Shown here piece after piece: positions 1 to 10,960 of a DNA stretch of 64,000 nucleotides. The notes beneath the pieces are model-generated. The model searched no databases and was not told where the DNA came from. It saw only the letters and a list, made by a program, of their open reading frames with translations. Location: contig JAEQBH010000648.1 in assembly GCA_016808115.1 (NCBI GenBank), positions 310,001 through 374,000 of the forward strand, given 5' to 3'. Both the position numbers and the translations under genes were made by a program. This stretch comes from Tetrastigma voinierianum. Its lineage: Eukaryota; Streptophyta; Magnoliopsida; Vitales; Vitaceae. Each line of letters starts with the position of its first letter. Within the stretch, counting starts at the first letter, position 1.

Positions 1-541
1 TCCTTTAGAGATAAAGCGGTAAATCTAAATTTGTTATTTTGATATTTCAATCTTCAATTCATTTGTTATTCAATCATTTTCTTTTACATCATTATTTTCA
101 AGCTTTCAAAGCAAAATCTCATTGTCGTGTTATAGATCAAGAATAGCATGGAACAAGTAGTTAGAATTTAGTTGATTGAAAAAGAATTCTTGAGATCTAC
201 GTAGGATCGATATCTGGACTTAAATCCATTTTATTACTTGTCAACTTGTGCACTTGCAGTATACTTTGGATCAAAACCACACGAAAATGGTTTTCTCTTA
301 CAAAAATATCTTTTAATCAACGTGATAGTTAAGGAAACTCACACTCAAGTTTAATGGTTTATTTGCGAGATTGGAAATGATAGTCAGCGGATAATAAGTC
401 TTAAATTTGAATAGGTGATTTTTGATCAACAATTTATTGATGTAGTCTCAATTAGTTTTATGGCATTATTGCCGGGGATTAGTTAATAGTCTTTTGGCAA
501 TAGTGTTATAAATTTGTACATGTGTTTTGGTCCGGTTAACA
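1..541 (+). mobile_element. Athila-type LTR, 3' (U5) end of a copy extending off the left edge
   Basis: The segment from about 461 to 541 matches, in inverted orientation, the outer ends of the Athila-2 LTRs at 44596-44665 and 57947-58027. The shared block includes TGGCATTATTGCCGGGGATT at 461-480. The LTR ends ...GGTTAACA at 541. No primer binding site follows, so this is read as the 3' LTR of a + strand Athila element lying to the left of the window. The preceding 460 bases are AT-rich U5 sequence, including ATCCATGGAACAAG-like stretches that resemble the other copies more weakly. The family call is good; the left limit is not visible. Confidence 0.7.
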
Positions 542-607
542 AATGCCTTAATGTATAAAGGTGGTAAATGGACCAAATGGGCATGTAATGTCATATTTAA
601 TGGAAAA
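542..607 (+). repeat. Short remnant between two elements, probably F2 5' LTR
   Basis: These 66 bases lie between the Athila LTR end and the inverted F1 LTR. They end in AATGGAAAA, and the same string resumes at 11452-11460 immediately after the right end of F1. That repeat suggests this stretch was contiguous with 11461-11669 before F1 inserted. No coding content is visible. Confidence 0.4.
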
Positions 608-2752
608 TGTCATACCCCCACCCCTACTAGAGGCAGGTGTGCCGACCACCCCACAGAAACCCCCAGCCGTTACTTCAAACGACTAGAGAATCTTGTGAAG
701 CGAAGCCGTGTTGCTTGCTGAAATCCCGTATAGAATTTTTTTTCTTTTCTAAACTTGTGATTTTATAAAATTTCAGCGACCTCTTGACTGCATCTGAGAC
801 ATATCTCAAAACATGTATATACAGTTTACACTTTTCAAAATATAGCAACCAACGCACTCTTTCAAAGAGTCTCAGGCTCATCACATTTTCAAAAAACAAA
901 ACTATGTACATACATATGCTTAACTATACAAATTCCAAAGTATTTCCTTACATAAGTTATTTAATACAACACTATACTAGAAGTCAGGAGAATACTAAAA
1001 TGCTCCAAGCGTCAGCGTACACATTATTACTGGAAAATAGTTTTAAAACAGGAAAATAATAGGCTAAACAAGCTCGGTGGTATCTTTATAAAATGCCTTT
1101 CTTATAATATCTCAAAAGCTGTAAAACTAAGATTTTACAAGACATTTTCGAGAATGCGTTGCTTCTTTATAAAAGTTTCTAAAACTTTTCATATAACCTT
1201 GCTTACTTTAAAAGTTTCTAAAACTTTTCAAAAACTATTTGTTTGCTTTTGCTGTAAAAGTTTCTAAAAACTTTTAATAAAATGCTTGCTTGCTTTGCTT
1301 TAAAAGTTTATAAAAACTTTTCATAAACCTCTTGCTTGCTTGCTTTACTTTGCTTTAAAAGTTTATAAAACTTTTCATAAATCTCTTACTTGCTTGCTTT
1401 ACCTTGCTTTAAAAGTTATAAAACTTTTCATAAATGCGGGAGCCTGGGCTTCAACCGCTTGCTTTAAAAGTTTATAAAACTTTTCATAAATCTCTTGCTT
1501 GCTTGCTTTACTTTGCTTTAAAAGTTTATAAAACTTTTCATACTTGCTTGCTTTTAAAAGTTTATAAAACTTTTCATAAATATCTTATACTTGCTTTACC
1601 TTGCTTTAAAGTTTGTAAACTTTTCATAAATACGGGAGCTTGAGGCAGCCGCTTGCTTGAAAGTTTATAAAACTTTTTATAAATACGGGAGCACAGGCTC
1701 GACCGGCTTTAAAAGTTTGCTCCGGAACTTGCATAAATGTGGAACTGAGCTCGGCCGCTTGTTTACCGGTGGTTGATTTTCAAAGCGTGTGAAAAATGTT
1801 TATAAATGCAAGATCAACCAACGGAAGCCTTTCTTATGTTGTGCCCTCGTAAAACACGGGAGCACAGACTGATACGTCTGGAGTGGAAGGACACGGGTCG
1901 AGGAGGGCTCCAATTCCTTTTAGGTGAAATATGGTGGATTGACCTTGGTCTCGTCACCATAAATCTAGCTAATGCGCTAATGACACATATACTCGATCGT
2001 GCCCGCGGTCTCCTTTAAATTCCATGATGCATGAACTAAGTTTGCGAGTGACCAAATCTAAATGCATGAAATGATCCCTAACACCCGCAGTGCGTGCGAA
2101 ATACCCCTTTAGCCGGTATGCTTGTAAAACTAGGGTTTTCGTTAGAGCTTTGTTTTATAAAATATACTTTGCTTGCTTGCTTGAAACATGGTTTAAAAAT
2201 TCAAAACCATTGTTTGCTTGAAATATGGTTCAAAACCATTGCTTTCTTGTAATATGGTTTAATTCTTTAAAACCATTGCTTTCTAAATAACATTGCTTGC
2301 TTGCTTTTCAATTATGGTTTACAATCAAAACCATTAAATAACAGCGTAAAACAGTTTATAATAATACACTAGTATTTGAAAAATAGGTTTAGAACACTCA
2401 CCTTTTTGTTTACCAAAACTTGAGTACGACTCCACAACTTTCCCTCCTTTGCTTTTAGCCTACACACTCCAAGCTGAATCACAGTGAAAACGTGTCGCTG
2501 CGTATAGCGTAAAACTTAACGTGCTCTTCTACGCAAGTCACTTTAGGGTCACACAACATTCATATAAAGCCAAATGAACAAATTACCCTTGAGCACCAAA
2601 AGCCTCTAACAAAAAAACCCACTCATTTTGGCAAACTTTTTTCCAATAATACTCTCTGGACTTTATTACCCAAAAATTATTCAAACGGTCTTCAAAAATT
2701 ATGAAACTCTCTAGATCAGTCCTTTATATATCCAGCTACATCTCTTTAAATT
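608..2752 (-). repeat. Inverted F1 LTR fragment
   Basis: This is the reverse complement of the F1 3' LTR from about 9598 to 11452. Its left end TGTCATACCCC is the inverse of the LTR terminus GGGTATGTGACA at 3528-3539. The match can be followed through the AAGTTTATAAAACTTTT repeats, the tract at 1920-2020 (inverse of about 10330-10460) and 2640-2750 (inverse of about 9598-9720). The polarity opposes the adjacent element, so a fold-back with arms of about 0.7 kb is formed with 2820-3539. Confidence 0.8.
1150..1720 (-). repeat. Palindrome-bearing minisatellite in the F1 LTR (inverted copy)
   Basis: About 12 imperfect units of 35-60 bp, each with the near-palindrome AAAAGTTTATAAAACTTTT followed by CATAAAT and runs of CTTGCTTGC. 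Some units end in a CGGGAGCCTGGGCTTCAACCG-type segment. The 3' LTR copy at 10680-10960 has about five units and the direct fragment at 2830-3015 about three, so copy number varies between LTRs of the same element. Confidence 0.75.
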
Positions 2753-2756
2753 TCCA

Positions 2757-3539
2757 ATTTATGGAGTTAGACAAATCAAGGATAACGATAGGTGATTCAA
2801 TAGGTTAACCAAATTGGCATTTTTTAAACTTTTTAAAGCGGTTGAAGCCCGGGCTCCCGCATTTATGAAAAGTTTTATAAAATTTTAAAGCAAGGTAAAG
2901 CAAGCAAGCGAGATTTATGAAAAGTTTTATAAACTTTTAAAGCAAAGTAAAGCAAAGCAAGCAAGCAAGTATGAAAAGTTTTGGAAACTTTTAAAGCAAA
3001 GCAAGCGAGGTTTTTGGAAAATGTCTTGGTTTACAGTTTTGAGACATTTTCAAAAACAACAAACATTTTATAAAGCATACACTCACTGAGCTCATTTAGC
3101 TCATTATTTTGTTGTTTTAAAACTATTTTTCAGTACGAGCCTGGCTGGACTATTTGGAGCATATTAGAGATTCTCGACTTTTGTATCAGTCAACGTATTG
3201 AATAACTTATGTAAGGAAATACTTTGGAATTTGTCGAGTTGAACTATGTATGTACATAGTTTGTATTGTGAAAATGTGATGAGCACAGGGCTCTTTAAAA
3301 GGAAGTGTGTTGGTTGCCGTATTTTGAAAAGTGTAAGCGTAACTACGGGTTTAGGATATGTATCCTATATCTGGTATTGCTGAAATTTTATAAATCCACA
3401 AGTTTAGAAAGAAAATTTTTTTTATGCGGGTTTCGACCCAAGCAACACGGCCGCTACATGATTCTCCTGGTCGTTTGAAGTAGTTGGGGACTCAGGGTGG
3501 CCAGGCACACTGCTTGCTAGTAGGGGTGGGTATGTGACA
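2757..3539 (+). repeat. Direct F1 5' LTR fragment (internally deleted)
   Basis: Bases 2757-2830 match 9463-9545 of the 3' LTR and then jump directly to sequence matching 10690-11452, so about 1.1 kb of LTR is deleted. The end CTAGTAGGGGTGGGTATGTGACA-type terminus at 3517-3539 sits right before the primer binding site, as expected for the functional U5 end of a 5' LTR. Confidence 0.75.
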
Positions 3540-3540
3540 A

Positions 3541-3616
3541 GTTGGTATCAGAGCAGAGGTATACGATAACCTAAGGCTTAAGGGGATATGATACCAACAC
3601 AAGTTGGTATCAGAGC
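3541..3616 (+). promoter_or_regulatory. Duplicated tRNA-Met primer binding site with an inverted copy
   Basis: TGGTATCAGAGC, complementary to the 3' end of initiator tRNA-Met and typical of plant Ty3/gypsy and Copia primer sites, occurs at 3543-3554 just after the LTR and again at 3605-3616. Between them, 3589-3598 reads TGATACCAAC, the exact inverse of GTTGGTATCA at 3541-3550. The first site can therefore fold into a stem with the inverted copy. Confidence 0.85.
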
Positions 3617-3873
3617 AGGATCATAGGAAACCTTTGTTATTAAGCATCGTAGTTTTCGTATACACTATTTTACACTACTGGCAACCATGCATTTTCAAAC
3701 ACAAAGTACATACATATGAGGTGATTCAAAGTATTAAACAGTTGATTTTTTTGCAAATACAGCACTATGTCAGGCAGAGGACGTCGAGGTCATCTTAGGA
3801 GAGTCATTCGGGGTTTAGGGCGTCTACGGTGCACTGAGGAGATGAGCACGTAGTTGGTTCCACTACCGCCTCC

Positions 3874-4580
3874 ATGAATCAGCCTCCAACAGCAGGTCAG
3901 GCTGGACCGTCTGGTCCACCAGAGGGAGCTCAAGTGCCAGGATTGTTTATGGCAAAGCAGGTGGCACAAATTGCTCAGATAGTGGCCATAACAACTCGTC
4001 AGCAGTCGCAACCTCCACTGCCACCTAGAGAGGTTCTTGAAGAACCTAGGAATTTGATAGAGAGAGTACAAAAGTTGGGCGCCAAGCCATATGATGGCAG
4101 TGGCGATCCAGAGGCAACCTGGTTATGGTTAGACAGAGTAAACAAAGTTTACGGAGTTATGGGCTGCACGGATGATCAAAGAGTCTTGTTTTCCAGTTTT
4201 CTGATGGAAGACAGGGCTAAGGATTGGTGGGATGCCGTGGATAGGAGGTATCCTGATGGTATATCATGGGACCAGATTTCAGCAAGAGTTCATTGATAGA
4301 TTCTTTCCTCGGAGTCATAAGGATTCGAAGATTGAGGAGTTCTTGATTAGAGCGGGAAGAACATGCTCGATTATCGAATATGAGGAAAGAGGGATTCTGA
4401 AATTTGAGTCTCTTGAGTCGGTTTGCCTTTAGTCGAGATCAGTGGGGCCCCGATTTGGGGTGACACCTCGACATTCCTCTGTGCGTCATATGTGTCGGAG
4501 GCGACCTGATAGAGTGTAGAGTGCTGCAGGTGTTTCCATTGTGGCCGGGAAGGCCCATTTCATTAGAAAGTGCCCTCAAT
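3874..4580 (+). pseudogene. gag: F1 gag (capsid/nucleocapsid), frameshifted
   Basis: Gag builds the virus-like particle and packages the RNA. An open stretch at 3874-4296 starts with a Gln/Pro-rich leader and carries LGAKPYDGSGDPEATWLWL and the AKDWWDAV helix typical of chromoviral capsid. Reading continues in another frame at 4232-4432 (FIDRFFP, then KIEEF). A CCHC zinc knuckle of the form CFHCGREG-H-x4-C lies at about 4530-4575, interrupted by a stop. The ATG at 3874 is chosen because it opens the longest frame about 260 bp after the second primer site. At least two frame changes mean no full-length Gag. A mixed-frame gag-pol consensus cannot be ruled out for some of the shifts. Confidence 0.8.
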
Positions 4581-4619
4581 TGTTTGAATTGCAAAGACAT
4601 CGAGTAGCCGGCCTAGCTA

Positions 4620-5110
4620 CCCCCTTTTGAGATGAGCACTCGGAGGTATTCGGGAGAGGTTTCCCAATGGAGGGGCCGCGTGCGGCCGCGGTGGGGCGGT
4701 CGTGGTAGAGGTAGAGGTAGTGCCCTAGGGATGCAGATAGAGACCCGTACTCAGTCCAAAGTTTATGCTGTGACTCAGGAGGATGCAGTCATGACTCGGT
4801 CAGTTCGCAGTATTATTTCTATCATGATCATGATGCATATACATTAGTGGACCCGGGGCCACGCATTCATTTGCATCGGGCCTTTCTTAGATCGCTTCCA
4901 AATAGAGACCCAACCATTAGAGGTGGGTATGAGGATTTCCTTCCCGGCGGAATCCGTTGGTCTCGAATGAGTGGTCGGAGATAGTAGAGTTTTGATTGGG
5001 GGACCCTAGCAGATCTTGTGGCCCTAGATATGAGGGATTTTGATGTAGTTCTCGGCATGGATTGGCTATCTCGCCATAGAGCCCGCTGTGGCTTTGTTAT
5101 AAAAGAGTAA
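4620..5110 (+). pseudogene. F1 aspartic protease domain, broken
   Basis: Retroelement proteases cleave the Gag-Pol polyprotein. Around 4843-4870 the reading gives YTLVDPGP-IH, matching the family signature LVDPGATHSF that holds the catalytic Asp. At about 5026-5080 it gives DMRDFDVVLGMDWLSRHRA, the conserved second half of the domain. Between them the frame shifts. The segment follows the gag zinc knuckle directly and precedes RT, the normal order in a chromoviral pol. Confidence 0.75.
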
Positions 5111-5269
5111 AGTTATAGGCCGGGGAAGTGGAGGTTAGGATAAGGGGGATAGGTAGAGTTATCTTCTAATTATGATCTGCCATAGCGTATGAGAGGATCT
5201 TGCGTAAGGGTTGTCGGGGTTATGTCTTGTATGGTGGAGGCAGGGGAAGGAGGGACTTTAGTGGATGAG

Positions 5270-6060
5270 ATTCAGTTGTTTGAGAGTTCTAGATGTATTC
5301 GGATGATGTGCCAGGCCTCGGATGAAGTGGATTTCACCATTGATTTAATCCAGGGGTAGGCCCATTTCCATTCCTCCTTATAGGATGGCTCACTGCGAGT
5401 TGAGGAGCTTAAGGCTCGGTTAAATTGTTGAGTAAAGGGATTCATTCGTAGGCATATCCCCATGGGGAGCTCGGTTCTCTTTGTGAAAAAGAAAGATGGG
5501 GAGTTTGCGGTTGTGTATAGATTACGAGGCAAGCTGAGCGGTGTTAACATCCATGATGATGATCCACACTCCTAGGATCTGATGGTTGATGATGTCCGGG
5601 GTCTTGAGTGTACTCAGATAGATTTGAGGTCGGGGTATCATCGGTTAGGGTGCGGGAGGTGTTCTAATTTGCATTCAGGACACGCTACGGGCATTGCCAG
5701 GTTTTACGGTGATGCCGTTTGGTTTGACTAATGCCCGGCGCGTTTATGGTTGATGAGCGGGTATTCAACTTAGTATTTGGATAGGTTCGTCATAGTCTTT
5801 ATCGATGATATCCTAGTGTATTCAGGTAGCCTAGAGGAATATTCATAGCACCTAAGGATTGTGTTACAGACCCTAAGGAAGTGGTAGTTGTATGCCAAGT
5901 TGAGCAAGTGCTAGTTTTGGCTTGACAGGGTGACATTCCTAGGTCATGTGATCTCAGCTGAGGGGGTGAGTGTGGATACTGAAATGAAAATTTGTAGTAA
6001 ATCGGAAACCGCCAAAGAATGTCTTCAGAGGTCGAAGCTTCCTTGGTTTAACGGGTATTC
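5270..6060 (+). pseudogene. pol: F1 reverse transcriptase domain, broken
   Basis: RT copies the element RNA into cDNA in the particle. The traces in order are EVDFTIDLI near 5320, SSVLFVKKKDG at about 5467-5500, QIDLRSGYH at about 5617-5645, and the active-site block FVIVFIDDIL at 5788-5817, in which the two catalytic Asp of the FIDD (YxDD-class) motif are intact. GRSFLGLTG at about 6028-6055 marks the RT/RNase H border. Several stops and frame changes occur across about 800 bp. The family is certain; the exact limits are approximate. Confidence 0.8.
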
Positions 6061-6139
6061 TGGGGAAGTTTGTTGAGGGTTCTCTAAGATAGCCTTGCTG
6101 ACCAAAGTGACAAGGAAAGATGTGAGAGTATGATTAGGT

Positions 6140-6600
6140 GGATGCGCGTGAGTTTCGAGGAGTTAGGAAGGAACATATTGACTTCGGCTCCGGTTCTGCT
6201 CCCCAATGGAGAGATGGGTTTGTGGTTCTGATGATGCTTCTGGCAAGGCTTGGTTGTGTTTTGATGCGGGAATGATAGGGGTGATTGCATATGCCTCTAG
6301 GCAATTTGAAGAAGCATGAGGGAGTACCTGCACACGACTTAGAGCTTGCAACGGTCGTGTTTCTGATATGGAGACATTACTTATATGGTGTTCCTTGGGA
6401 TCTATCTGAGATCATAAGAGTCTTTGGCATAATATTTTCACCTAGAAAGAGTTAAACACAGAGGCAAAGAAGATGAGCAGGTTGATTAAGGACTATGACT
6501 GTACTATTGAGTATCATCCAAGAAAAGCTAATGTCGTAGCAGATGCCTTGAGTAGACGACCAGAGATTTCTTTGTCTCATATGAGATCAGGTTATCTTCC
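6140..6600 (+). pseudogene. F1 RNase H domain, broken
   Basis: The RNase H domain removes the RNA strand during reverse transcription. VLMREW...AYAS-like sequence occurs near 6255-6300, followed by LKKHEGVPAHDLELATVVF at 6306-6362 and WRHYLYG at about 6370-6390. An open run from 6473 reads RLIKDYDCTIEYHPRKANVV with DALSRRP, the hallmark end of the Ty3/gypsy RNase H and connector. The segment between about 6390 and 6470, which should hold THDKSL-type residues, is badly eroded. Confidence 0.75.
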
Positions 6601-6759
6601 ACTTTTGGTGGATCTAAGAGCTTTAGGGGTGATATTAGAGGCTGAGGATTCAGGAGCATTGTTAGCCACATTTCATGTTAGACCTCTCCTAGTGGATCAG
6701 TTCTATCGGGCGTCGGGATCCATAGATGATTAAGCTTAAGAGAGTAGAAAGGAAAGCGG

Positions 6760-7830
6760 GAGTTTTGAATCGAGATGTGGCATGATGAGTGAAGGACCCA
6801 GGAGAATGCGTGTGCCGGAGTATGGTGAAATTTGAAGAGAGACATTATGGAAGCGCATTCATGCCTTATGCTATGCATCCGAGGTAGTACCAAGATGTAC
6901 AAGACTGAAAGAACATTCACTGGTGGAATGGGATGAAAAGCAGATCACAAGTTTCGTCTCGGATGCCTAACACGACCGGCCAAGTGAAGGCGGGAGCGCC
7001 AGGCTCGTGGGGAAGATATAGTTACTCCCTATTTCAGTATGGAAATGGGAGAAGATCACTATGGATTTTGTGACAAGTCTTCCACGGACTCAAGGGCAAC
7101 ATGATGCTATATGGGTGATAGTAGATCGATTGACAAAGTCTGCTCATTTTTTGCCAGTTAATGTTGAGGATTCTCTGGAAAAGTTGGCCTAGTTGTATGT
7201 GGATGAGATAGTGAGACTTCATGGGGTTCCAGTTTTGATAGTTCAAGATCGAGACCCGAGTTCCCACATCCAGGTTTAGCTTAGTTTACCATGACTTTAG
7301 GTACTACGCTGTTCAACAACATTTCATCCTCGGGCCAGATGGCGGTCGAGAAAGGACCATTCAGACGTTAGAGGATATGCCGAGAGCTTGTGTGATGGAA
7401 TTCAAGGGGAGTTGGGAGACTCATTTGGAACTAATGGAGTTTGCCTACAACAACAGCTATTAGGCCAGTATAGAGATGGCTCCATTTGAGGCATTTTATG
7501 GCAGGAAATGTAGGACTCCAATGTGCTGGGATGAGGTTGGTGAGAGGAGACTAATAGGCCCTAAACTGCAGATCGCTTCAGAGAAAGTGAAAGTTGTTCG
7601 TGATAACTTGAAGACAGCAAGAGATAGACAAAGGAGTTATGCGGACAACCGTCGTAGAGACTTGCAATTCGAGATAGGTGACCGGGTCTTTTTGAAGATT
7701 TCCCCTTGGAAGGGTGTTTTGAGATTTGGGAAGCGAGGCAAGCTTAGTCCGAGATATATAGGACCTTATGAGATTGTGAGCAAGGTGGGACCAGTAGCTT
7801 ACAAGTTGAAGTTACCCCCATAGTTATCAA
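6760..7830 (+). pseudogene. F1 integrase core and C-terminal domain, broken
   Basis: Integrase inserts the cDNA into the host genome. Visible parts are WWNGMK-type sequence near 6915-6940, EWKWEKITMDFVTSLP at about 7035-7085, IWVIVDRLTKSAHFLPV at about 7110-7160, and a continuous frame at 7476-7823. That frame begins APFEAFYGRKCRTPMCWDEV and ends in the GPYEIV/GPVAYKL SH3-like part. The HHCC zinc region is largely lost. The 7476-7823 frame has no stop over 115 codons, the best preserved part of F1 pol. Confidence 0.8.
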
Positions 7831-8146
7831 GGATTCATGATACATTCCATGTGTCGATGTTAAAAAAGTACATCCCAGATCCTTCACATGTGTTGAAGCG
7901 TGGTACGGAGTTAAAGAGAGGAACTGACCTATGAGGAAATACAGCTGGGTGCTTAGATCACAAGGAACAAGTGTTAAGGAATAAAAATTCAGATTACTTT
8001 AGTTAAATCTTGTGGAAAAGAATCATGAGAGGAAATGGCTGGCAGGAGCGGAGGCTCGGATCATACGTCCAGTATCCTCAATTATTTTCGAGATAGAGGT
8101 ACTCTTTTCCTTTAAGTTTAGTTTATTGCATTTCGAGGCTGAGTGT
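7830..8146 (+). pseudogene. F1 chromodomain-like C-terminal tail, degraded
   Basis: After integrase the sequence reads IHDTFHVSMLKKYIPDPSHVL, then QVLRNK and VLWKR..., ending YPQLF near 8080. This is the order of the linker and chromodomain in Tekay/Del elements, where the domain is thought to steer insertion to heterochromatin. Stops and small deletions break the domain, and its aromatic-cage residues cannot be assigned with confidence. Confidence 0.6.
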
Positions 8147-8163
8147 TCTAAAGGAGGAGGATT
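8147..8163 (+). promoter_or_regulatory. F1 polypurine tract
   Basis: AAAGGAGGAGGATT lies directly before the LTR start TGTATGCC at 8164. A purine run at this place primes plus-strand DNA synthesis. Confidence 0.75.
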
Positions 8164-8478
8164 TGTATGCCGAATCAGGAGGAGTGTACGGGCTATGTGT
8201 AGTGTGGGCGCATATGTGTACCAAAAGATTTTCTTAATTATTTAAGTTCCATTGTAATAATTTTTTTTTTAAGTAGTTTTTAAGGATGAAATTGTGAAAT
8301 GATAAATTGATTGAACCCAAAATTTTGTAGTAGAACAAGGGTAAAGTTGTAATTTTCCAAAAAGGAGATGAAAGTCATAAAATGAGAAGAGTGTATGCCA
8401 TTTTTAGAAATAGCAAAAGTTGATTGGCAAATATTTAAGTGATTGAGGACCTATTTGTAATTAAAGGAAACTTGAGAG

Positions 8479-8486
8479 TATATAAA
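8479..8486 (+). promoter_or_regulatory. F1 LTR TATA box
   Basis: GAGTATATAAAGGAGATG gives a strong plant TATA box 315 bp into the LTR. It is followed by a GA-rich leader and an AAAG/GTATGT junction at about 8602-8608 that resembles a 5' splice site. Transcription would start about 30 bp downstream, giving a very long R-U5. Confidence 0.55.
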
Positions 8487-9016
8487 GGAGATGAGACAAA
8501 CAAATTTCATTTTGGTCTCATTTTTTGGCTAAGGCTTCACGGTTGGAGGAGAAAAGGGAGAAGAAGAGAGGAAGAAGAGGAAGAAGAAGAAGGAGAAGAA
8601 CAAAGGTATGTTTTTTTGTATGCAATCATGTGTATTTTGGATGTCTAGGGTTTTTGGTATGGATTTTCTATGGATGATTAGTTGCTCCTTTCCTAGGGTT
8701 TTGTTAGGAGATTATCCTAACCTTAGAATTGTTGAAGTCATGTGGGTAAAACCTTAATTGGTATGAGATAAACAAGGAATTCTTCTACTATTTCTTAGGT
8801 TTTCTTGTGGTTAGTGGACCTTAGTATGAATTCTTGGGATTTTACCTAGGGTTTGGTTATAAGTTCTAAACCACCAATAAGTGTAGTGGAGTTGTTTTGG
8901 GTAAATTCCATGTTGGTTTGAGGAATGGTTGTAAAAGGAGAATGTTGGGTTTTAAAAATCTTTGTCAAGGGTGGTAAAACCCCTGTTTTGTTTTGGCTAT
9001 AGATTAAGTTATAATC

Positions 9017-9560
9017 ATCCAAATGATTGATTCCAATTGGTAAAGAACCATAAGCGATAGGGATACAAATGTATAGAAGGGACCAAGAGCAAATTGGCTC
9101 TAAGGCTGACTACAGACTGAAAGGTGAGCTCGTGCTTGGCTGCTGGTTATCACTCTGTTTTGGGTATTGTTCTAGTGTTTTGGTCATAAGTGGAGTTTCA
9201 CTCATCCAAATTGAGTGATTCAAAATTATGGGTAAAATATAATTCTAGGGGAATAATTTAGATGAAGGAAGTCCATGCAAATTGTAACCCCAAAGTGCCC
9301 AGAAAATTTTCAAAGTGGAGCTATGTGCAGATTCTGTTATGCCAATTTGAGTAATCTAGATGTAAATTACAATAACTTGAGTTTTGGTGATCCAAATTGG
9401 ATGATTCAAATTGGAGAAGAGCCTTGAACCATAGATTAAATGAGTGAAAGAAAAAAAAAAGTTCAATTTATGGAGTTAAGACCCCAAAAATCCAAGGATA
9501 ACAGTGAGTGATTCAGTGAGCTAAGAAAGCAATTAGGCATAAAAAAAATGCTATAAATTG
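9017..9560 (+). repeat. Tandem repeat of about 186 bp in the F1 LTR
   Basis: The anchor ATCCAAAT-GAGTGATTC recurs at 9017, 9203 and 9389 (steps of 186). It is each time followed by a run of similar text ending ...ATAGAAGG or ATGGAGTTAAGACCCC. A fourth unit decays after 9560. Confidence 0.65.
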
Positions 9561-10679
9561 TGTTATGTAAGTTTGAGGCCTTAGAAGAATTTTAAGTGAA
9601 ACTTTAAAGATTTGTCATTGGATATATAAAGGACTGATCTGGAGATTTTCATAATGTTTGAAGACCGTTTGAATAATTTTTGGGCAATAAAGTCCAAAGA
9701 GTATTGTTAGAAAAAGGTTTGCCAAAATGAGTGGTTTTTTTTGTCAGAGGCTTTTTAGTTCTCAAGGGTAAATTGTTAATTTGGCTTTATATGAATGTTG
9801 TGTGACCTTAAAAATTGACTTGCGTGTGATCGTTAGTTTTATCTTTATCGTGGGCGATTAATGTTTCGTATTCGTTTGAGTGTGTGGTTAAAAACGAGGC
9901 GGAAAATTGTGGAGTCAATATCAGATTTTGGTAAACAAAAGGTGAGTGTTCTAAACCTATTTTTCAAATACTGAGTGTATTATTATAAACTGTTTCTGGC
10001 TGGTATTTAATGGTTTTGATTATAAATCATATTTAAAGCAAGCAAGCAATGAGTTTTTAAGCAAACAAAAAATGGTTTTGATTTAAACCATATGTGAAAA
10101 GCAAACAAGTAATAGTTTTGATGTATTCAACCATACTTTTAAAAAAGCAGAAGCAAGCAATGGTTTGAGTTGTAAAGCCATATTTCAAAACAAACAACAA
10201 GCAAACAAAAGTATATTTTATAAACCGAACTTTATGAAAATCCTAGTTTTAAGCAAGCATACCGGTGGGAGAGTGTTAAAATCGTGCCGTGGTGTTGGAC
10301 ATCATTTCATACATTTTAGATTTGCTTGGTGGCAAGCTTAGTTAAATGCATCATGGAATTTAAAGGAGACAAGTGGCGCGTCTTGGGGTATATAGAGGTT
10401 AGCGTTGCTATTGAGTGTAGTGGCGTAGACCAAGGTCAATCCACCATATTTATCGGAAAAGGGGAATTTAGCTAAGGCTCTTCCACCTAGGTGATGCGGA
10501 CCTAGGTCCTTCCACCGGCACAGTTGAAGCCCAGGCTCCCGTGTTTGCTAAGGTACAACAAGCAAGAAAGGCCTCCAGTGGTTGATCTTGATTTATAAAC
10601 ATTTTTCACACAGTTTTAAAAATCAACCACTGGTAAACAAGCAACACCGGCACGGTAGAGCCCAGGCTCCCGTGTTTAT

Positions 10680-10960
10680 AAACTTTTAAAGCAAGCGGTT
10701 GAAGCCCAGGCTCCAGCATTTATAAAGTTTATAAACTTTCGCGGCGGTTGAAACTGGCTCCCGCATTTATGAAAAGTTTTATAAACTTTTAAAGCAAGAT
10801 AAAGCAAGCAAGCAAGAGATTTATGAAAAGTTGGTAAAGCAAGCAAGCAAGAGATTTATGAAAAATTTTATAAACTTTTAAAGCAAAGCAAAGCAAAGCA
10901 AGCAAACAAGTATGAAAAGTTTTATAAACTTTTAAAGCCAAGCAAGCAAGGTTTTTGGAA
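10680..10960 (+). repeat. Palindrome-bearing minisatellite in the F1 3' LTR
   Basis: About five units of AAAAGTTTTATAAACTTTT-AAAGCAAGCAAGCAAG-AGATTTATG, the direct-strand version of the array at 1150-1720. Confidence 0.75.
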
